DNA of 32,603 nucleotides from positions 1 through 32,603 of the forward strand of contig JAMOOM010000175.1 in NCBI GenBank assembly GCA_027065515.1. The letters run 5' to 3'. Made by a program: the position numbers and the translations under genes. The stretch's first letter is position 1. Each line of letters starts with the position of its first letter. The notes under the pieces are model-generated. The model was not told the origin of the DNA, made no database searches, and worked only from the letters and a program-made list of their open reading frames with translations. This stretch comes from Campylobacterales bacterium (GTDB taxonomy: Bacteria; Campylobacterota; Campylobacteria; Campylobacterales; Hydrogenimonadaceae). Shown in pieces: positions 9,190-17,157 of the stretch.

Positions 9190-10485
9190 ATGAAGAATTT
9201 ATTAAAAAATATCAATTTGCTTTATGTTGAAGACGATAAGGAAATTGCCGAAGAGATGATCTGTATATTGAAAATGGAGATAGGGATTGACCATATATTC
9301 CATGCGACAAATGGGCAAGAGGGGCTGAAACTGTTTAGAGAAAACGATATCGGCTTGATTGTCGCAGATATCATGACGCCTGTTATGAATGGTCTCGAGA
9401 TGTCCAAAAAGATAAAAGAGATTGACCCCTCCGTTAGCATCATTATAGTTTCTGCCTTCAGTGAAGTTTCATATCTTCAAAAAGCTATTGAGGTAGGTGT
9501 GGATAATTATATTTTAAAACCAATAAATATAAAAAGTTTTTTAAATATTGTCGAAAAGTCCGCTTTGAATTTGCAGCAAAAAAGGCAGATCAAAGAGTAT
9601 GCATTGCTGTCTGAAATGTTGATGAACACCACCTCGAATCTTATATTTGCGATTTCGGACAATAGAGTTATATTCAAAAATAGAAGCTTGTCGAATAAAT
9701 TGGATATCGACGAGAAGAGCAACGACAATTTCTCCTTGTGCGATTATATTTTGAATATAGATGGTAGCAGGAAATTTAAAAAAGAAAAAGAGATGCTTTC
9801 ATATTTTCTTGACAAAAAGAGTGAACAAGTTATCTATATGAGAAAAGATATAAAAAACCCTCGATCGGCACTTGATATTTATGATGTTAACGTTATGTAT
9901 ATAGAAACATCGGACAAATATCTGGTGGTATTTACGGATATAACCAGGATATATAATGAAAAAGAGAGATACAAATTGGAATCTTTTACGGATAGATTGA
10001 CAAATGTAAAAAACAAACATTACTTTAAGCACATTTTTCACAAAATGATCGATAATGCAAAATTCGACAATAGATATAAACTAAGTTTGATTATGTTGGA
10101 TATCGACCATTTTAAAAAAATCAATGATACCTATGGGCACCAGACAGGTGATAAAGTGTTAAAGAGTATGGCGCAACTGGTGCGAAAAATGTTGAGAGAA
10201 GATGATATATTTGTCAGATGGGGAGGAGAGGAGTTCACTATTTTGTGTAATTTCGACATAAATGCCGCTATAGGTTTGGCTGAAAGGCTAAGAGAGCATA
10301 TACAGCTGCATAAATTTGAAACTATAGATAGGTTGACTTGTAGTTTCGGAGTGGCGACATTTTGTAAAAATGATGATAAAAGCACTCTGTTCGATCGTGC
10401 GGATAAGGCATTGTACAGGGCAAAGAATAGTGGAAGAAACCGGGTAGAATATATCGAATGTGCTTCGGAGAAAAAGGATGATTGA
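9190..10485 (+). CDS. Response regulator diguanylate cyclase (REC-PAS-GGDEF)
   Basis: Predicted to make cyclic di-GMP from two GTP when its receiver is phosphorylated. The receiver (residues 8-122) has the acidic pocket E14/D15/D16, phospho-acceptor Asp60 in IVADIMTP, and Lys110 in ILKPI. A PAS-like segment follows (about 130-255, ending VVFTDITRIYNEK). The GGDEF domain starts near 263 (FTDRLTNVKNKHYF) and has the catalytic GGEEF at 345-349. RxxD (REDD, 336-339) five residues before it is the inhibitory I-site, so product feedback is expected. I chose ATG 9190, which has GGGAG eight bases upstream; an earlier in-frame ATG at 9112 would add 26 residues outside the receiver fold. Codon use is AT-rich with many ATA. 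Its stop lies just before the receiver gene that follows. Confidence 0.92.
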   Translation: MKNLLKNINLLYVEDDKEIAEEMICILKMEIGIDHIFHATNGQEGLKLFRENDIGLIVADIMTPVMNGLEMSKKIKEIDPSVSIIIVSAFSEVSYLQKAIEVGVDNYILKPINIKSFLNIVEKSALNLQQKRQIKEYALLSEMLMNTTSNLIFAISDNRVIFKNRSLSNKLDIDEKSNDNFSLCDYILNIDGSRKFKKEKEMLSYFLDKKSEQVIYMRKDIKNPRSALDIYDVNVMYIETSDKYLVVFTDITRIYNEKERYKLESFTDRLTNVKNKHYFKHIFHKMIDNAKFDNRYKLSLIMLDIDHFKKINDTYGHQTGDKVLKSMAQLVRKMLREDDIFVRWGGEEFTILCNFDINAAIGLAERLREHIQLHKFETIDRLTCSFGVATFCKNDDKSTLFDRADKALYRAKNSGRNRVEYIECASEKKDD

Positions 10486-10486
10486 A

Positions 10487-10852
10487 ATGAAAAGAGTTTT
10501 AATCGTGGAAGACAATCAAGACAATATGGATGTTCTTGAGGCGTTTTTGGAAGATGATTACGAGTTGCTGAAAGCTACCGATGGCAAAATGGGGTTGGAG
10601 ATGGCGATAGATGAAAAACCCGATCTGATATTGCTCGATATATCTCTGCCTGCAATGGATGGCGCACAGGTGATAGCGGAGATCAGAAAAAATAGAGATA
10701 CAAGAAATACTCCCGTGATTGCACTAACTGCCCATGCAATGCTTGGGGACAAGGAGAAGTTTTTAAAATCTGGTTTCGATGGGTATATGAGCAAACCAAT
10801 TGTGGACGAAGACAAACTTATAGAGATGATCGACAGATTGATGGGAGAGTAG
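10487..10852 (+). CDS. Stand-alone receiver-domain response regulator
   Basis: A 121-residue CheY-like protein consisting of one receiver domain with no output domain. It shows the acidic pair E8/D9, phospho-acceptor Asp51 in LLLDISLPAMDG, the switch threonine in VIALTAHAM, and Lys in GYMSKPI. VEDNQDN at the start and TAHAM at the switch are typical of receivers that serve hybrid kinases (the DivK or CheY-like relay class). I infer that it carries phosphoryl groups between the two kinases and the cyclase of this cluster. The ATG at 10487 begins at the usual family start and has AAGG nine bases upstream; an in-frame ATG at 10478, overlapping the previous gene, has GGAG seven bases upstream and is nearly as good. 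Confidence 0.88.
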   Translation: MKRVLIVEDNQDNMDVLEAFLEDDYELLKATDGKMGLEMAIDEKPDLILLDISLPAMDGAQVIAEIRKNRDTRNTPVIALTAHAMLGDKEKFLKSGFDGYMSKPIVDEDKLIEMIDRLMGE

Positions 10853-10853
10853 A

Positions 10854-13760
10854 GTGGACTATACAAAAGCGATACAAATAGCACAAAACATTCACTGGGT
10901 AGGAATGTATTTGGAGAATGATCCTTTTCAGTGCCATCCTTATTTTATACACAATGGTGACGAGTCCATACTTATAGATCCAGGTTCAATGATAGAGTTC
11001 GATGCGGTTATGGAGAAAACTTCACAAATAACCGACTTGAAAAATATAAAATATATAATACTGCATCATCAAGATCCTGATCTGTGCGCATCGATTCCGG
11101 AAATAGAAAAAGTTATAGACAGAGATGATTTGAAGATAATTACGCATAGCCGCATGACGGTTCTGATAAAACACTATATGATAACATCGAGTTATTACGA
11201 GATAGACAAAAACGATTTTAAACTTGAAACGAACAATGGATTCAATTTAAAATTTCTCACTACACCCTATTGCCACTCTCCCGGAGCGTTTGTCACCTAT
11301 GATCCTAAAAGCAAAGTTCTCTTTTCCAGTGATATTTTTGGCGGGCTGGAAGAGTCTTGGGAGTTTTATGCAAAAGATGACTACTTTTCCAAGGTAAAAG
11401 CTTTTCATAGCACCTATATGCCAAGTAGGGATATTTTCAATCACGCTTTGAGAAAGATCGAGCAGCTAGATATAAACCTCATAGCGCCACAACATGGGTC
11501 GATCATAGAGAGACGATACGTATATGGGCTGATCGAAGATATGAAAAATCTTGAATGCGGCCTTTATATAGATAAAAAATATAACGATGAATTGACCGGT
11601 ACGATAGAAAAATTGAAAGCAAAAGAGAGAGAATTAAAGGAATACAAAAATCATCTCGAGGAGAAAGTAAAAGAAAAAACATACTTTCTCGAAGAAGCGA
11701 ATGCGGCGCTTCAGCTAGAACAAGAAAAACTGAATATGTTCAACGAGTATCTTGGTGAACTAAACTCTGTCGATGTAGGTTTTTTGGCAAACACCGCCAT
11801 AAAACAGATACTAAACATAGCCCAGGCGCAAATAGGTGTATTCTATATCAATGAAAACGACAAACGATTAAAGGTATTGGCGAAGCATAGCGTCGATCCC
11901 AAGCTGTTGAAATCGGGATTTTTCAACAACTCTTCCGGCGGCATAGTGGCTCAAGCATACAAGAGCGGCGAATGGATATATGTAGATGGGCTAAACGAAG
12001 AGTTGGCTCCCGAGATCGATCTTGGGTTTTACCGATCAAAACTGAAGCATATCGTAGCGATTCCATTGAAGTTTCAAGAGAAAAAGATAGGTGTCGTCCT
12101 GATCGGTTCCGTATCGAATGCCAGGTTCGACGAAGATTATCTAAAAGGATATATAAATACACTGGTGCAATCTTTGAACAATGCTATTACATATGTCGAA
12201 ACACAGAAACAATCTATCGAGCTTAGAGATATCAATATGCAGCTCGAAGAGGCGAATAGACTGAAATCAGAATTTTTAGCCAATGTATCTCATGAACTAA
12301 GAACACCTCTCAACTCTATTATCGGTTTTTCAAATATTTTACAAAAAAATAAAAAAGGAAATCTTTTACCGAAACAGTTGGATCAACTCGAAAAGATAAA
12401 CAGAAACGGTATGAACCTGCTCGATCTTATCAACAATATCCTGGATCTTAGCAAAATAGAATCGGGCAAAATGGAAGTCGAATTTAGAGAGATAGATATA
12501 GTGAGTGCCGTACACGATACTTTGGAACTTCTTATGCCGCAAGCAGCTAACGGCGGCAAAAAGATATCTTTTACAAATTCATTGGGAAGTGGTGCATATA
12601 AATATACGACCGATGAGCAAAAATTCAAACAGGTAATAGTAAATATAGTATCAAATGCATTGAAATTCGTTGAAAATGGCATCGGAAAGGTAGATGTAGA
12701 GGTTTTTGAAGAAAACGAAATGTTGAAGATAGCTGTTAAAGATAATGGTATAGGAATACCCGAAGAGAAATTTGAGAAGATTTTTGAGGCGTTCAGGCAG
12801 AGTGATGGAAGCACGACCAGGAGGTTTGGCGGTACTGGATTGGGGCTTGCCATATCAAAAAATATGCTGGAGTTGCTCGGTGGCTATATCGATCTCGAAT
12901 CGATAGTAGGGGAGGGGTCCACCTTTACCATTTGTCTGCCCTTGAACAAGAAGCAATCATCCATATTGTCGCCAGATTTTTTAAATGATTTCAAAGAAAA
13001 ACTCTACACTCTAGAGGATATCACCTCCGTGCTTGTGATAGACGATGCAAAGGATGTTAGAGATCTTATAGCGGAGTATCTAAGTGATCAAAATTATATC
13101 GTTTATGCCGCGGACAATGGATACGATGGAGTTGAGATGGCTAAAAAATTAAAGCCATCATTGATCACTCTGGATATCATGATGCCCGGTATGGATGGCT
13201 GGGAGGTTTTAAAAAGGCTGAAAGCGTCAAGCGAGACTTGCGATATTCCGGTGGTCACCATAACCAATGCGTCAAACAGATCCAAAAGCATATATCTGGG
13301 TGCAATCGACTCCATATCCAAGCCGTTGTCGAAAGATGATTTGCTCTCTTTTATCTCCAAATATTTCGATACCGGTAAAGCAGGCAGCGCTTTGATTGTC
13401 GATGATGAAGAGGATATCAGAGAGTTGATTCAAGAGTATATAGAAGACGATATAAAAAACATTCAAAGCGCATCCGATGGCAAAGAGGCTCTGGAGGTGA
13501 TAGAGAGAGGCTTTGTTCCCGATATCATCTATCTGGATTTGATGATGCCAAATCTGAGCGGATTCGAATTTTTGAAAATAGTGGAAACAAATCCCAAATT
13601 TAAAAATACCCATATAGCGGTAGTGACCGCAAAAGATCTAACGAACGAGGATATGGAGATTTTAAAACCGTCTTGTGTGAGCATAATTAAAAAAGGCGGA
13701 AATATCGAAGAGATAATCAAAGAGCTCGCCCAAGATGCCAAAAACGGCAGGTCAAAGTGA
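10854..13760 (+). CDS. Hybrid histidine kinase with di-iron MBL-fold (ODP-like) sensor, GAF and two receivers
   Basis: A soluble 968-residue sensor kinase, starting with GTG one base after the preceding stop. Residues 1-240 form a metallo-beta-lactamase fold like flavodiiron proteins and the oxygen-binding ODP sensors, with ligand candidates H72-x-D74-x-D76, H141, D160 and H214 in the right order; that domain is typically a di-iron O2 or NO site. A coiled coil (245-295) links to a GAF domain (about 300-450). HisKA has the phospho-accepting His480 in SHELRTP. The HATPase_c domain (585-700) has the N box near 601, DNGIGIP and GGTGLGLAI. Receiver 1 (725-838) carries Asp774 and Lys823. Receiver 2 (845-960) carries Asp895 but lacks the usual Lys-Pro pair. 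No membrane segment is visible, so it should sense cytosolic signals. The oxygen or redox stimulus is inferred. Confidence 0.88.
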   Translation: MDYTKAIQIAQNIHWVGMYLENDPFQCHPYFIHNGDESILIDPGSMIEFDAVMEKTSQITDLKNIKYIILHHQDPDLCASIPEIEKVIDRDDLKIITHSRMTVLIKHYMITSSYYEIDKNDFKLETNNGFNLKFLTTPYCHSPGAFVTYDPKSKVLFSSDIFGGLEESWEFYAKDDYFSKVKAFHSTYMPSRDIFNHALRKIEQLDINLIAPQHGSIIERRYVYGLIEDMKNLECGLYIDKKYNDELTGTIEKLKAKERELKEYKNHLEEKVKEKTYFLEEANAALQLEQEKLNMFNEYLGELNSVDVGFLANTAIKQILNIAQAQIGVFYINENDKRLKVLAKHSVDPKLLKSGFFNNSSGGIVAQAYKSGEWIYVDGLNEELAPEIDLGFYRSKLKHIVAIPLKFQEKKIGVVLIGSVSNARFDEDYLKGYINTLVQSLNNAITYVETQKQSIELRDINMQLEEANRLKSEFLANVSHELRTPLNSIIGFSNILQKNKKGNLLPKQLDQLEKINRNGMNLLDLINNILDLSKIESGKMEVEFREIDIVSAVHDTLELLMPQAANGGKKISFTNSLGSGAYKYTTDEQKFKQVIVNIVSNALKFVENGIGKVDVEVFEENEMLKIAVKDNGIGIPEEKFEKIFEAFRQSDGSTTRRFGGTGLGLAISKNMLELLGGYIDLESIVGEGSTFTICLPLNKKQSSILSPDFLNDFKEKLYTLEDITSVLVIDDAKDVRDLIAEYLSDQNYIVYAADNGYDGVEMAKKLKPSLITLDIMMPGMDGWEVLKRLKASSETCDIPVVTITNASNRSKSIYLGAIDSISKPLSKDDLLSFISKYFDTGKAGSALIVDDEEDIRELIQEYIEDDIKNIQSASDGKEALEVIERGFVPDIIYLDLMMPNLSGFEFLKIVETNPKFKNTHIAVVTAKDLTNEDMEILKPSCVSIIKKGGNIEEIIKELAQDAKNGRSK

Positions 13761-14935
13761 AAGATCAATATAAAAATAAAATACTGATAGTTGACGACTC
13801 CATGGATAATCTCGATCTAATCGAAGATATGCTAAATGATGAGGGATATGAAGATATCATCTGCGTGATGTCCGCCAGAGAGGCTTATGAAAAACTAAAG
13901 AGCAGTGATATAGATTTGATAATTCTCGACATAATGATGCCCGGGATCAATGGTATAGAAGCGTGCAGGTGCATAAAAGCCAATGAATCATACAAAGATA
14001 TACCCATTATCATAGCGACGGCAAAAGTTGATCTTGAAACCCTGAAAGAGGGTTTCGATGCCGGTGCAAACGATTATATAAGAAAGCCCATAGTAAACGA
14101 TATAGAGCTTCTATCAAGAGTAAAAAACGCTTTAAAATTGAAAGCGAGTATGGACAAGTACAAAGAGTTGGCCGAAAACCTGGATGAAAAAGTGCGGCAG
14201 GAACTTGAAAAAAACAGATTCAAAGAGCAGCTTTTAATGCACCAATCCAAAATGGCAAGCATGGGGGAGATGATCGGAAATATAGCGCATCAGTGGAGGC
14301 AACCTTTGAGTGCGCTTTCATTGTCGGTTCAGAAGGTTAAAATGCTGCACGAAAAAGATAAGCTGGATGCTCAAATCCTGAAACAGGCAACCGAAAAAAG
14401 TTTAATGCTCATAGAAAGGATGTCAGGTACTATCGATGATTTTATGGGCTTTTTCAGGCAAAACAAAGTCAGAACCCCCTTTGATGTGCAAAGCGCAATA
14501 GAAGAGACGCTAACGCTACTCGATGCCAGTTTGCAACACAATTGCATAGAGTACGATTTTATCAAAAGTGATGGCAAAATCGTTGTCGAAGGGCACAAGG
14601 GTGAATTTTCACAAGTCATTTTGAATATTTTATCCAACGCAAAAGATATACTCAAAGAGAGAAAAATCAAAAATCCCAAAATTGAAATAGAGGTATCGCT
14701 GGATGAAGAAAACGTGACCATAGAGATAAAAGATAATGGCGGCGGTGTGCCGGTAGAAATTATTGACAGAATTTTTGAGCCATATTTCACCACAAAAGAG
14801 GAGGGAAAGGGTACGGGGATAGGACTTTATATGTCAAAAGTTATAATAGAGAAAAACATGGGCGGAGGCGTAGGTGTAAGAAATGAGGAAAATGGCGCGC
14901 TGTTTTGGATAAAGTTGCCATATAAAGCTTTATAG
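13757..14935 (+). CDS. Soluble REC-histidine kinase
   Basis: A 392-residue cytoplasmic kinase with an N-terminal receiver instead of a membrane sensor. The receiver (8-125) has D13/D14, phospho-acceptor Asp58 in LIILDIMMPG, and Lys110 in IRKPI. A coiled coil (130-160) leads to a DHp helix with His178 in GNIAHQWRQPLSAL, a form common in Campylobacterota and deltaproteobacterial kinases. The HATPase_c domain (about 265-390) has NAKDILKER, DNGGGVP and GKGTGIGLYM. The GTG start overlaps the previous stop by 4 bases (GTGA), so it is translated together with the ODP-type kinase. It is probably switched by phosphorylation of its own receiver, making it a middle layer of a relay. Base usage matches the three genes before it. 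Confidence 0.9.
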   Translation: MKDQYKNKILIVDDSMDNLDLIEDMLNDEGYEDIICVMSAREAYEKLKSSDIDLIILDIMMPGINGIEACRCIKANESYKDIPIIIATAKVDLETLKEGFDAGANDYIRKPIVNDIELLSRVKNALKLKASMDKYKELAENLDEKVRQELEKNRFKEQLLMHQSKMASMGEMIGNIAHQWRQPLSALSLSVQKVKMLHEKDKLDAQILKQATEKSLMLIERMSGTIDDFMGFFRQNKVRTPFDVQSAIEETLTLLDASLQHNCIEYDFIKSDGKIVVEGHKGEFSQVILNILSNAKDILKERKIKNPKIEIEVSLDEENVTIEIKDNGGGVPVEIIDRIFEPYFTTKEEGKGTGIGLYMSKVIIEKNMGGGVGVRNEENGALFWIKLPYKAL

Positions 14936-14967
14936 AAGAGAATAAAAGCGTCGTCTTGGAGAATATC

Positions 14968-15534
14968 ATGAAATTTTTTTCAAACCTTAAGATCCGCACG
15001 ACCCCTTCGGTTGCGATTCGTATTTTTCTATGGGCTTTTATGCTCATAGGAGGAGTGGTCGGAGGGATCTATTGCGATTTGGTATGTTTTGAGAGTTTCA
15101 AAGCTCTCTTTCTTGATCCTTTTTATCATTTGTTGACTTTTATTCTCGGCTTCATATTGATGGCGATGGCTTTTCGGGCTGCGGCAGCCGGTGGAAGGGA
15201 GCTGGCAAAACATGGCAAAGATGGGCAGGTGCCGCGATTGGAAACCAATCGCCTCGTTACAGGCGGTATATATGCCCATATGCGCCATCCGATGCTTTTT
15301 GGACTCACTCTTGTGCCGCTAGCGCTTGGGCTGATGGTGGGGTCTGTCACTTTTATTACTCTGATAGCGCCCATCGAGATGACATTTATCGTAATCATGG
15401 TGCTAACTTTCGAAGAGTGGGAGTGCCGTAAAAAATTTGGCGGCGCCTACGATGCATATGCCAAAAATGTTCCCGCTGTCTGCTTCAAGCCAAAATGTCT
15501 AAAAGCGCTTTTTACAAAAAATTCCAAAAACTAA
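14968..15534 (+). CDS. Isoprenylcysteine methyltransferase-like membrane protein
   Basis: A 188-residue integral membrane protein of the ICMT/phospholipid methyltransferase superfamily, which uses S-adenosylmethionine. Hydrophobic helices lie at about 18-38, 52-70 and 108-142. The SAM-binding signature is GIYAHMRHPMLFG (97-109), with the conserved RHP, and the C-terminal pattern EEWECRKKFGGAYDAYAKNV. Bacterial members have no established prenyl-cysteine substrate, so the methyl acceptor is unknown. ATG 14968 has TTGGAG six bases upstream; a TTG four codons earlier is less likely. G+C is back to the level of the housekeeping genes. It converges on metK, which makes SAM, with 12 bases between the stops; that adjacency may be coincidence. 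Confidence 0.85.
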   Translation: MKFFSNLKIRTTPSVAIRIFLWAFMLIGGVVGGIYCDLVCFESFKALFLDPFYHLLTFILGFILMAMAFRAAAAGGRELAKHGKDGQVPRLETNRLVTGGIYAHMRHPMLFGLTLVPLALGLMVGSVTFITLIAPIEMTFIVIMVLTFEEWECRKKFGGAYDAYAKNVPAVCFKPKCLKALFTKNSKN

Positions 15535-15546
15535 ATGCGGACACCT

Positions 15547-16743
15547 CTAAAGAAGTGATTTGAACCAATCGATACGATCGAGTTTTTCCCATGGATAATC
15601 TTCATACCCCACCTGTCCTCTTGCAGCTATATCGGCATACAAAAAGGAGTTTTCGCATGGGTGGTCGAGTCCGAACATTTCAGTGATCCATACAGGCGTC
15701 AAAGGAAATTCAGCGGCTATCTTTGCCGAAAGCTCTTCATCTTTGATATTACCTGCGGCCGTTCCCATCGTATCTACCGTTACGCTTACCGGATGGGCAT
15801 GCCCGATGACATATGCTATCTCGACTATCGCTTTTTTGGCCAATTTGGCCGCGACTATATGTTTTGCGATCCATCGCGCTGCATACAGACCCGATCGGTC
15901 CACTTTTGTATAATCTTTGGAGCTTTGTGCTCCACCGCCGATCGGAGCGTAGCCTCCATAGGTATCGGCTACGGTTTTACGCCCCGTGGTGCCGCTGTCG
16001 GCCAAAGGACTGTGCGTAACATAGCGCCCCGTTCCGTCGATGAAGAAGCGGCAGCTTTTCGCATCAAACAGTGGATCTTTTTCGAGCGCCTCCTCTATCA
16101 CTTTTTGAATCTCTTCTCTGGCCTCCTCTATATCGAGCGTTTTTACATGTGGTATGGCTGCGACGATCGTGTGGATGCCTACGGGTTTTCCTTTGGTGAA
16201 ATTCACTTTCGTACCATAATCCATTGTTACCTGCGTCTTTATATCCACTCCGAAACGACCTGGATTGTCAAGAGCGTAGCTGTATAACAAATCACGGATT
16301 TTTCTGCTGTAAAAAAGTGCTGAAGGCAAAAGGGTCGTCGTTTCATCGGTTGCGAAGCCTATCATCATCCCCTGGTCCCCCGCACCGATTTCACCGCTTT
16401 TCTTGTCGACTCCTATACTGATATCGGGAGACTGGCGCGATATCAGAACTTCTATGTCGGCAGTATCGGGATAGAGGGTTTCGTCCTCGTCGAAACCGAC
16501 TTCCGGATACCCGATGGAGCTAAGTGCATCGAGAGCGCAGAGTCTGTAGAAATCTTCACTCACAGGAGCTGTGGTTTTCACTTCACCACCAATAATGATG
16601 TGTTTTCCGCTTATAAAGACCTCGGTCGCCACGCGCGAGTTGCTATCGAGCTCCAAAAGCCTGTCCACGATCGTGTCCGCGATGATATCGGCGCACTTGT
16701 CTGGATGTCCGGCGGATACCGATTCGGATGTGTAGAGATACAT
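15547..16743 (-). CDS. metK: S-adenosylmethionine synthetase MetK
   Basis: Methionine adenosyltransferase makes SAM from methionine and ATP in the cytosol. The 398 residues cover the three repeated domains. Signatures are SAGHPDKCAD (10-19, ATP and metal binding, with His13 and Asp15), GAGDQGMMIGFA (120-131) and HSPLADSGTTGRK. The usual GGGAFSGKD phosphate loop reads GGGAQSSKD here; the Lys-Asp is retained, so activity is expected. It is a single gene with its own start region, divergent from the DksA-like gene (82 bases apart) and convergent with the methyltransferase. Confidence 0.97.
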   Translation of the reverse strand: MYLYTSESVSAGHPDKCADIIADTIVDRLLELDSNSRVATEVFISGKHIIIGGEVKTTAPVSEDFYRLCALDALSSIGYPEVGFDEDETLYPDTADIEVLISRQSPDISIGVDKKSGEIGAGDQGMMIGFATDETTTLLPSALFYSRKIRDLLYSYALDNPGRFGVDIKTQVTMDYGTKVNFTKGKPVGIHTIVAAIPHVKTLDIEEAREEIQKVIEEALEKDPLFDAKSCRFFIDGTGRYVTHSPLADSGTTGRKTVADTYGGYAPIGGGAQSSKDYTKVDRSGLYAARWIAKHIVAAKLAKKAIVEIAYVIGHAHPVSVTVDTMGTAAGNIKDEELSAKIAAEFPLTPVWITEMFGLDHPCENSFLYADIAARGQVGYEDYPWEKLDRIDWFKSLL

Positions 16744-16825
16744 AAATTCTCCTATGGGGCTATAGGTGCCCGTTAAAGTATAATATTTGTATAATACCCA
16801 ATATATAAAAAAAGGAGAAGTATCT

Positions 16826-17146
16826 ATGGCTCATTTGAATTTGGATTTTTTCAAGAAAAAACTGGAAGATGAAAAAACGCGCATCATGAAAAATATCGAG
16901 GCGATCAATGATGAATTGGCGACCATTTCCGCCGAAGACGAAATCGACGATATAGAAGATCTCGCAGAGCTCAAGGTGGATAACGACCGGGACAAGGAAG
17001 TCCTTAGAATTTTGCTACAGGAGCTCAAGGATGTCAAAGACGCTCTCAGAAAGATCGAAGAGGGCAGATACGGCATAGATGAGAAGACCGGAAAGCCAAT
17101 TCCTCTCAATCGCCTGTTGGCCAATCCCGCCGCCAGAACGGCATAA
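16826..17146 (+). CDS. DksA/TraR-family protein lacking the zinc cysteines
   Basis: A 106-residue, highly charged protein. Residues 5-78 should form a long helical hairpin with an acidic tip region (DEIDDIEDLAE, 38-48). Residues 78-106 (GRYGIDEKTGKPIPLNRLLA) align with the DksA/TraR finger, but every zinc-binding cysteine is missing; the protein has no cysteine at all. DksA-type proteins enter the secondary channel of RNA polymerase and tune initiation with ppGpp. That role is plausible here but inferred. I chose ATG 16826 (AGGAG eight bases upstream) rather than an in-frame ATG at 16787, which lies in the promoter-like AT-rich region. The PEBP gene follows after 11 bases, so the two are probably co-transcribed. 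Confidence 0.82.
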   Translation: MAHLNLDFFKKKLEDEKTRIMKNIEAINDELATISAEDEIDDIEDLAELKVDNDRDKEVLRILLQELKDVKDALRKIEEGRYGIDEKTGKPIPLNRLLANPAARTA

Positions 17147-17157
17147 AAGGAGTCAAG

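Noticed and set aside
10854-11580. Reading the N-terminus of the hybrid kinase as a beta-lactamase or glyoxalase II enzyme
   Set aside because: The HxHxDH zinc motif of those enzymes is absent; the HxDxD form and the spacing of the other ligands fit the di-iron subgroup better.
16779-16795. Two TATAAT boxes as a promoter for the DksA-like gene
   Set aside because: Neither has a recognisable -35 at 16-18 bases or a TGn extension. Transcription must start nearby, but I cannot choose a site.
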